NCBI GenBank assembly: GCA_006503535.1
Contig: QYRS01000009.1
Location: 2,728,001-2,792,000 of the forward strand
Origin: Arthrinium phaeospermum
Lineage: Eukaryota > Ascomycota > Sordariomycetes > Amphisphaeriales > Apiosporaceae
Direction: 5' to 3'
DNA: 64,000 nt
In this document: positions 56,398 to 64,000 of the stretch, one piece after another
Position numbering within the stretch: the first letter of the stretch is position 1
Layout: every line of letters begins with the position of its first letter
The notes under the pieces: model-generated
Told to the model about the DNA's origin: nothing
Databases searched by the model: none
The model's input: only the letters and a program-made list of their open reading frames with translations
Position numbers and translations under genes: made by a program

Positions 56398-59300
56398 ATT
56401 ATTACTACTTGCGATATACTCATGGCCGGCTTGTTTCCAGATGTAGCCAAGTGAGCTTGTAAGGTACGTACGTTTGGCAGGCGAACTTGCCCGGCTAGGC
56501 AGGCATTGGGATGTACATTTGTGAAGCGGTAGGTCGAGAGGTAGGTCGGGTCCTCTTTTTTTTCCCTTTGGTGCCGGCGAGAGTTACCTTAGTCGGGTAG
56601 TACTTGTACTTTCTGCCTCAGGACTGACGTCTCTGGAGGTAGTCGAGCCAGGGACGCAGCATGGAAAACAGAGTGACCGACAGGGGATTCCGCTCCCAGA
56701 TTCTCATAGCCGCGTGCCCAAGGCGCACGCTGACTGGCTCTCTTCAGGGTTCATCGGAGGCTATCCATAGTGGAGTAGGATTTTTGGTCACAAGGACGCC
56801 GCTCGCGCAGGGTAGAGGCTACCTGGCCGGCGCGTACATGGGCTCCTGCTCTTGTGCCTAGGCCCAAAGTCAATCCACGGGCAGCATGAAGCGACGAACG
56901 AGAGCGACAGGCGCTCCCAGGTTTCAATCTCGTTTCCCATGGGCCATCTCAGTGTATCGCCCTCTCGGCCCATGCCATGCCCAAGTAGGTACGCAGCTGC
57001 ATACCGTCGTACAGTAGCTCGACCGAACCCTGGCCCTTATTACGTCGCGGCTCCGATGTTGCTTGGTAATGAAAACTGCTGGCCCTTCTTTTTGCTGTTG
57101 CCCAAGTGCGTTTCACTATTTCGGATTCCAATGAATCCTGATATCCCTCCCCGCTTATATCATGGGTACTGTACATTGGGCGACGGGAAACACTGAGCGC
57201 AGGCTGGCCCAAAAGGCGGTGTCTTGTCGTATGAACCATGAACCCAGGTAGATCGAGAAATCGAGAAGCTTAATTCGCAACGTGGGATTGGCAATTGGGT
57301 CAATTCGCCGGCACCAGCGCTCGCAAAGCTGGCGAACATCGGTAGTCTGGTCGGGCAAAGCCAGGAGAGGCCTGGCGTGCCGGGCAGCATCATGAACAAT
57401 GGAATTGACCAAAAAGCGAGGACCCTTGGAGGGGCAATTCGCATTGAGAGGTGGGATGTGACTGGTCCGCCAAGCTGCATGGGTCGCCAAAAGGTGTGGT
57501 GGGCTTGTCCACCGTCCTCGTCGCATCCTCTCCGGTGTGGTCCTGCAGCACCTACAGCATCCTGCCATCAACCATGCACTCCTGCTTCCTGCTGGCTTCT
57601 GCTTTCTGCGCCATGCCCGTTTCTCTATAGTTGGCAGATGTTCCGTGCAATCTGGGAATTCATATCGGGTCGAGCCAGCAGCGCAGACCGGCTTTACTAC
57701 GGATTGTGGCGGATGTCGTCGCATCCATCCATCCATATCTGGAAGATGCCCCACGGTCGACAGACTACGAGCTACATGATCACCACCAGTTGCGTGATAT
57801 CGATATGTCTTGGCAACCGGTGTGCAGGTACGTACGTTACGGCCGCTTTCCCGACTCTGCTAGTAGTAGGAGAGGAGGGTGGCAGGGTGGTATGGCCGGC
57901 CGTATGAGCCATGGCCACGCAAAGACCGAAAGTCACCCGAATGGGATGGCCCGACGACATGACGACTGTCTGCTATACTACTACAACCGCTGGGACTAGT
58001 CTTCAAGTGCAAAGGTGTGAATCGGTAGTGAATCGGCCACACTTGCTTGGGGGATAGCCGTAGGGAGTGGCCGAGGTCCAGTATTCATTCAGTAATGCGG
58101 ACCAGACTCAGCAGGGCGGCAAGGCGGCTCGCAGGTTATGAAGAGCCCAACTACTTTTTCTCAAGCTTGATGTCAAGTGGACGACACGACGATCGGGACA
58201 GATACGCGAACCGTCGGCTTTCTGATTTGTGCACTCCGGCGCCGTCTGCTTAAGTGGTATAACTATCGACAGTTGTGGTGTGCCATATCAAGACTATCCT
58301 CGAATGGCAGCAGCAGTAGCAGGGCAGTAGTCCAATAACACGCACGGCGTCTCATTGGCTCGAGGTAAGCCACACGGCAGCCACCGTAGCCCCTGCAGAA
58401 AACGGACGGCAGAGGATAATGTCATCCTCGTTGCCTACCATTTTTCTTGTCTTTGCTCTTCTGGCATCGCTGGTAGCCGCAAAAGGATTGCGCTGACAGC
58501 AGGTGTTGACAAAGAGCTGACGTAAATACATAAGCCGGTTGCCCTATTTTGTCTCGCACTGGATTACGAGTGGCATGTCGATCTTTGCACAATCTTGGAT
58601 TTCCGTTAGCGTCCACGAGCCAGACCCTGGATGAGCTATTAATACGACAACCAACCACCGATTCTGGTTTGCATTTTTGGTGGTGAAAGGCAGCAGGATG
58701 CACGGTGGCATGTAGCTAGGGTACGCTTGGCGCCGACTGCTGTGTGTGAATGTCATGTACCTTAATGGATCCTCCTGTCTCAAAGGTTCGGCTTGTTGAT
58801 TTGCTGGACGCCAGGAAGCTCGGCGTATCGCAGCCTCTGCTGGTCCGGCCGCCCCACCGCCACAACTTACCACTACACATGATGATGAGTCTTGAACGTG
58901 TTCGCGTTGCATGTCGTCGTCGGAATGGCATCGGGGGCAGGGGAAGACCAGAAAGTTGCGTTTCAGTCTGCAAATTGCGATATCAACATGTAGTTATGGG
59001 CAAACCGTTAGAATATGTCAGGATGTTGTTTCCGCACGTGTGCTTAAGCAATTCGGCACGCGAGGAAGGGCCAGAGCCTGGCTGAAGCTCTAGACTACCG
59101 TCGTTACATTGGTGATCAACAGTGATCTACTCTATAATTCTCTCAACTCAGCAGGATGCTACATTACAAGGGCCTGCGTGGAAAAGTAGACCGTGCCGCA
59201 GACGGGATGCAATCTACCAGCTGCAGGCGACCCCCGGTCTTGCTCCTTCATCTTACTGGCGGAGGCGGCCAAGGCAGCAATAGTAGCATGACTTACATAC

Positions 59301-62156
59301 TCGTTCTGTCTCTGGCCCTCTGACTGCTACCCACAAGACGGATCTAGCCTGGTGGGCCATCTGCCATTATCAGGATATGTCGGACTTTCTTACTCTGTTC
59401 TTGCCAAAGCATAGCCTCAAACACTGGGACTCAACACTTCGAAAACCAAGATGCACTGATAGCGCCTCCGAGATGACTTGTCTGGGCATTGCTAGCAGCA
59501 GGGCAAGGGCAGGCAAATCAGTAGCAGCTTACTGTATGCCCATTTGAGTGACATCGGTTCTCGGGGTTTTGTAGCCGAGCATTGTCCCGATCCAACGTTC
59601 TACATCATGTAGGTACTTGATTTGTGACAAGCCAGCATGGGCGGACGGGGGTTACCAACGGCTCAAGGGGTTTGGATGGTTGGGGGCCCGGCCACATGAA
59701 CTGACTCCACGGTTTTTCATGTACGCCCTCTCTCTGTCTGGCCTCCTTCAGCAGTCTGCACAACCATTGGATCCGTCGAATACCACCATGTCATGGTGCG
59801 AACGACTATCTACTGTCGCCAGACGGGAACAACACGCATTGGCTCGATGCGAATCAATCCGATCGCTCACGTCTGAGCTGTTCAGATGAGATGCACGAGC
59901 GCGTCATCCCCCAGGTTGCAGGCTCTAACTCGCACTCATTACGGGACCGGTAAACCGAGTGACAGGTTGCATGTGTGTATCTATCTGGGCTTTCTACTGA
60001 ACGGAAACAAATTCACCCGCATTGCCTATACGACACTGCAATTAATTTGGCGCAGTCCCACATTCGGGCATGCCCAGTGGCGCTCTCTGGCCGAAGCGAG
60101 TACGTAGGTCAGCTGTTGTAGCCTCGAGAAAATGAACAAAATGATGGATATCGTATGCGTTCATGAGCCTGTTTGGTTTACCATTGTGGCCGGCCTGCTT
60201 CCAAATAGATGGGGTTCTGGGGGTACGGACGTGGCAATCGGCCGCAGAAATACCCCATACCCGTACCTTTGCCTTGATTGTTGCCCGTATTCCCAGTTTC
60301 GACAGGCGAATAAACGAACCAAAACAATACTGAAACCCATTGCATCCAATGTAAATAATTATTTGCCCTTTCTCGTGAGGCAATATCTGCCTGATGTGGT
60401 GGCTGCTGAACTGGAATTGTCGCTTTTCGATCTGTTGGACTTTGATGGCCAACTTCCCCAACCACCGACCCCAGCTGGCTGGCTGGGTGCGGGATAACGC
60501 ACAGCGCACCCATTGAACGGAGCGAGCGAGACAATCTGGGGAAAGGTCGGACAAGAGGTTTCGTATGGATGTACCCAGCCAGGAACCCTACCTGTCTGCA
60601 CTAGCAAAACTCCCTTCACACCACCAACCATCTACAATGTACATCATGGCAGACCATGCCATCCTAGTCAGACCTGTGTCCCGAGGCTAGTTGGGTTTGA
60701 TGTTTTGTTTCCGAACTTGGCCTCTTGCGCAGAATTACGATCCAGTTCGAGACACACAAGCCGTGATGCCGCATCAACAAGTTTCAATGCGATAGCAGTG
60801 GCAATTAAATCGGCATTGGCTAGAATTGATGAATGAACGGGGGAAAGGGTGCTGCAGCAAAAAAAGGCGCCTTCCTTTGCCGGGGCCGGATATAACTTTT
60901 GCAGGCCTCGGATGGGGGAAGCAGCTACCTTCTCCAAAATTCCCCAACATTTCAATTTCGAAAATGGGGATGGATCGTCTTGAACCCCCAAATTACATCA
61001 CATCCTGAATGCGGATTTTATCCATACTACATTCAAGTCACACACATGCCTGTGTATGCAAACCAACCTGTCTTACATTGGATGCCTCCCCCAATGCTGA
61101 GGCCCAGCAGCCATGCCATTTGATCTAAGCAGAGCCAGAAGCAGAGCGGCCAACGCCGACAGAACAGTCGATGGCAACAAGGCTGCACCTAGCACATCAG
61201 CGCCCTTCCTCGTCATCAATGGAACCGAGCTACATCGATCACAGATCATCATACGCCTACCTACATACATACGTGCATACATGTACATGTATGTATCTTC
61301 TAACCTCAGGCTCCCGACCATATACGCACTGTGCCGTTTTGCTCCTAGCCTCGCCTGCCTGTGGCTCTGGCCATCAACCAGGCCCAGGAACGGAACCCCA
61401 TGCAAAACCGCAAATGCCGATACTTGATTCTCTACGGAGCACATGCGAATGAAAACCGAAGTGCTGCAGACATTGCTCCAGTCCTCCACCAAAATGCATA
61501 GGGAATCCAAGTTCATGTATGTACAGTATTAAGTGGCAGTTCATCCCATTGAGCGGCAATGTTTCTGGTGGTCACCCTGCAAGATGCTTTGCAAGCAAAT
61601 CTTCCGCATCGGACGAATTGCGATTGTGTGCCCATACTACTACGTATGCGGCAGGCACGTCGACAAGCCTGAAACTATATATCCTAATATCCGGCATCTG
61701 GGATCATAAACCAGAGCCTCTTCGCGGAAAGGCATCTCTCTCCTACCACTGGTACGGCGGCCTGCTCTTCGCTTTCTCTGCCACCGGCTTGGGATAGGCT
61801 CAATGGTGGCGATAACCTCTGCGGCGGCCATCGAAAAACGCAGCGCCATGTTCGAAACCTTCAGTCTGTGTCGTTCGACATGCGCCTCTTCAAAAGAAAA
61901 CGCCAAATCGCGGACTCGACCAGGGCTTGATTAGGAAAAAACAGCGGCCACTTTGCGCAAATGCTCGCAGGCTGTCCATGCAGGCAAGACATCCCTGTCT
62001 TCCCCAGACTCTGCTCCTCCGGGGCTAGGCGGCCCACATTGCTGCGTTTTCACTGGCTCAGCTGACGTCCGTTTGAGGGATGCCGATCTCGTCGACAAAG
62101 GGATTGGCCAGTGACCAGCAACCCAGGACCTCGAGATCCCGGGTGCCAACACCAAC

Positions 62157-62211
62157 CCACACACACACACCTGCTGTACCAGTAGACGCACACGCACACG
62201 CACACACCACA
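62157..62211. repeat. (CA)n/(CACG)n microsatellite
   Basis: A perfect CA run, a 20-bp interruption, then CACACG/CACA units. Confidence 0.85.
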
Positions 62212-64000
62212 ATTTGCAAGAGCTCCTTCGACTTGGCATCATATCTGTGTCTGAGCTCCATGTTGACTGCTACTGGTAGTACTCAGAGTGGCCGGTTCGG
62301 GTAACTCTGGAAGGGCCTGGCTTGTTGCCCAAAGCCAATAACCCACTGCCGTGCAAGAAGATACCTTGCAAGATGGACCACTATTCATCTCATCCGCATG
62401 CTTTCTTTTGCCCATCATACACCGGGCCATCATCGGCAGTTCACCCAACATTTCATCCGAGGATCTGATGTGGGTTGCTGCGGATGTCAAGGTAGTCAGG
62501 AACTGTTGCATTTGTAGCCCAGTCGAACCGAGCCCTGCAAAGGCCGAGCATCAACTATTCGCCAATGGCTGTCCATGTCCAGGGGGCAGAACGGCATTAG
62601 GACTTAGCATGCGGACTATGCGGTGCGGATTCGCCAACTACCTCAACCTAGCAAGTCGGGTAGCCTGTGTACACTCGGGCATCTTGGCATAGCAAGCACG
62701 AACCAAAAGCATCAAGCAGCAAGTCGCGACAATCTGGGCCCCTAAATTTCCCATGATCTCCGGGGTTTGCTAAGGCGACGGATGATTGCTGATGGCTTGC
62801 AGGCAATGAAGAATTCTAGAAAAGCGCGATGCTGATCAACCAATATACAGAGTTTGCCTTACCGGACCAAGCATAGGTATCACGCAACTTTCACAAAAGC
62901 AGCCCCCAACGTATATCCGCTCCCAAATCCCCATCCGGCTGCTCAATGAGGTGGCAACCATCATTTCGCCGGCCCATCGAGCAGTTCACTGAATCCTCCC
63001 ATCGAGTTCCTGCGCTTCATGATTCCCGGGATGAAATGGACTTCGCGATAGCCAAGTAGGGCGACTTGCGATTGGCTAATTGACATGCAGATGCGCAAGC
63101 CACACACAGTACAAGCGTTGGATCTTGAAACGGCCATGTACCTATGGAAGGTTAAGAAAACGACGTTGGCGGCTTTTAGTGCATCTGATATGCATGGCCA
63201 GGGGCGTCTTTTAAGGTGTGTTACTCGCCACACTCGGGATATCTTCTGGCCATGTTTAGCGAGCGGACAAGAAACAACCGACCAACCAGGCTGCCCAGCG
63301 ATAGAGTGGCTCGACACCTTCTTGGGAATTGCTTCACACTCCCGATGACGTTGGCATTCCATTTCCCTGCATAAGTGACCTGGAGCATTTGCCTCGTTGC
63401 AGCCATAGATGGTAACCTGCCATGCACCACCATAGTATGGGCGTGTTTTCTGGGGGTCCCAGGGCAATACTGGCCTGGCTGCATATGGCGAACGAGCGCG
63501 GTACGGTATTGGTTGACCTATATCACGAAGCAGTAAGTAGGTTGCAGCAACGGCGCAACTCTTACAAAGTAGCACAACGCCGACGATTCCACCGCATGCC
63601 ATAGGCCCGCACTGACACTGGCTTTTGATTCATCCGGGGAGGCCCACCCGTGCCTATTGCATCGTATCGGAAGCCAGCCCTCTCAGCTGACTCTGGTTGT
63701 ACACAGAATAGCCGAAGTCTCAAGTGCCGTCTTCTTTCTTCTAGGGGCATCTTGGTGGCCGTCTGCGACTAGTACTACTATGTACACCGCATACTGTAGG
63801 ACTGGGCCTGGGACTGGCCACCGGCCGCTGTCTCTTTTTTTCTTTCCTTCGACACCCGGCAAAACTTACAGCCCTCTCGTCCCAAGTCGAAGCGCTCTAT
63901 GGATCTCTGCAATGCCAGCTCTGTTGCTCCGTGCAAGCCGCCGCTGCTAATCTTGCCTACTACGGCGGTCATGCAGCCGGGGCGCGTGGGTGGGACCACG

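Larger units (their letters stand above)
55009..64000. other. 9-kb gene-free region upstream of the C2H2 regulator
   Basis: No convincing gene on either strand. Frames are short and overlap on many strands, and none showed domain motifs. The first 1-1.5 kb is rich in C/T and simple repeats and probably contains the promoter and 5' UTR of the C2H2 gene. A minus-strand frame from 63602 to 62961 (213 codons, ATG start) is the longest candidate but has no recognisable motif. Candidates for what fills the region: long regulatory DNA, non-coding transcripts or lineage-specific small genes. Confidence 0.5.

Noticed and set aside
57155..57754. 199-codon minus-strand frame in the gene-free region
   Set aside because: No start context, splice signals or recognisable motif; overlapping frames of similar length occur on both strands.
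62961..63602. 213-codon minus-strand frame with an ATG
   Set aside because: It has a somewhat hydrophobic N-terminus, but no family motif or neighbour support. A chance frame of this length is plausible, so it is not called as a gene.

Overview
The window is nuclear DNA of a filamentous ascomycete (Pezizomycotina; the gene set and intron style point to a Sordariomycete, an inference). The evidence is short GT-AG introns (about 45-320 bp, often with CTAAC/CTGAC-like branch sites), GC-rich coding blocks separated by mixed-composition intergenic DNA, and fungal families: Zn2Cys6 and C2H2/fungal_trans regulators, P450s, siderophore genes and ArAE-type membrane proteins. I found 17 protein genes, one of them very small. 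I saw no tRNA, rRNA, CRISPR array or intact transposon.

Layout. 1-2.9 kb: no supported gene. 2.9-11.6 kb: a Cys-motif single-pass membrane protein, a tandem pair of F-box-like/ankyrin genes, a Zn2Cys6 regulator with its zinc cluster in mid-protein, and a 70-residue membrane peptide gene. 13-22 kb: a P450, a DEDDy 3'-5' exonuclease, a GTPBP1-type GTPase and a mitochondrial helical protein, all on the minus strand. 24.5-40.6 kb: a siderophore block made of a SidF/SidL-like N-acyltransferase, an AIF/AMID-like FAD oxidoreductase, a SidI-like acyl-CoA ligase, an MFS siderophore-iron transporter and a full-length ABCB transporter. 43.3-49.8 kb: a zinc alcohol dehydrogenase with an apparent mitochondrial presequence and a large multi-TM ArAE-like protein. 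51.1-55.0 kb: a C2H2/fungal_trans regulator carrying a one-base frameshift in a homopolymer. 55-64 kb: about 9 kb with no convincing gene.

The strongest system-level signal is the siderophore block. The nine-base motif ATCWGATAA, the known site of the iron-responsive GATA repressors (SreA/SRE/Urbs1 type), occurs eight times in intergenic DNA between 23.66 and 35.92 kb, in the promoter-side regions of all five genes. By eye I found it nowhere else except one copy inside a coding region of the same block. This suggests one iron-repressed regulon that makes hydroxamate acyl groups (ligase and acyltransferase), imports the ferri-siderophore (MFS), moves siderophore or breakdown products (ABC) and includes an FAD oxidoreductase of unexplained role. 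The NRPS and the enoyl-CoA hydratase expected for a fusarinine-type pathway are not in this window.

Exon boundaries come from reading splice signals and keeping phase; none is confirmed by transcripts.
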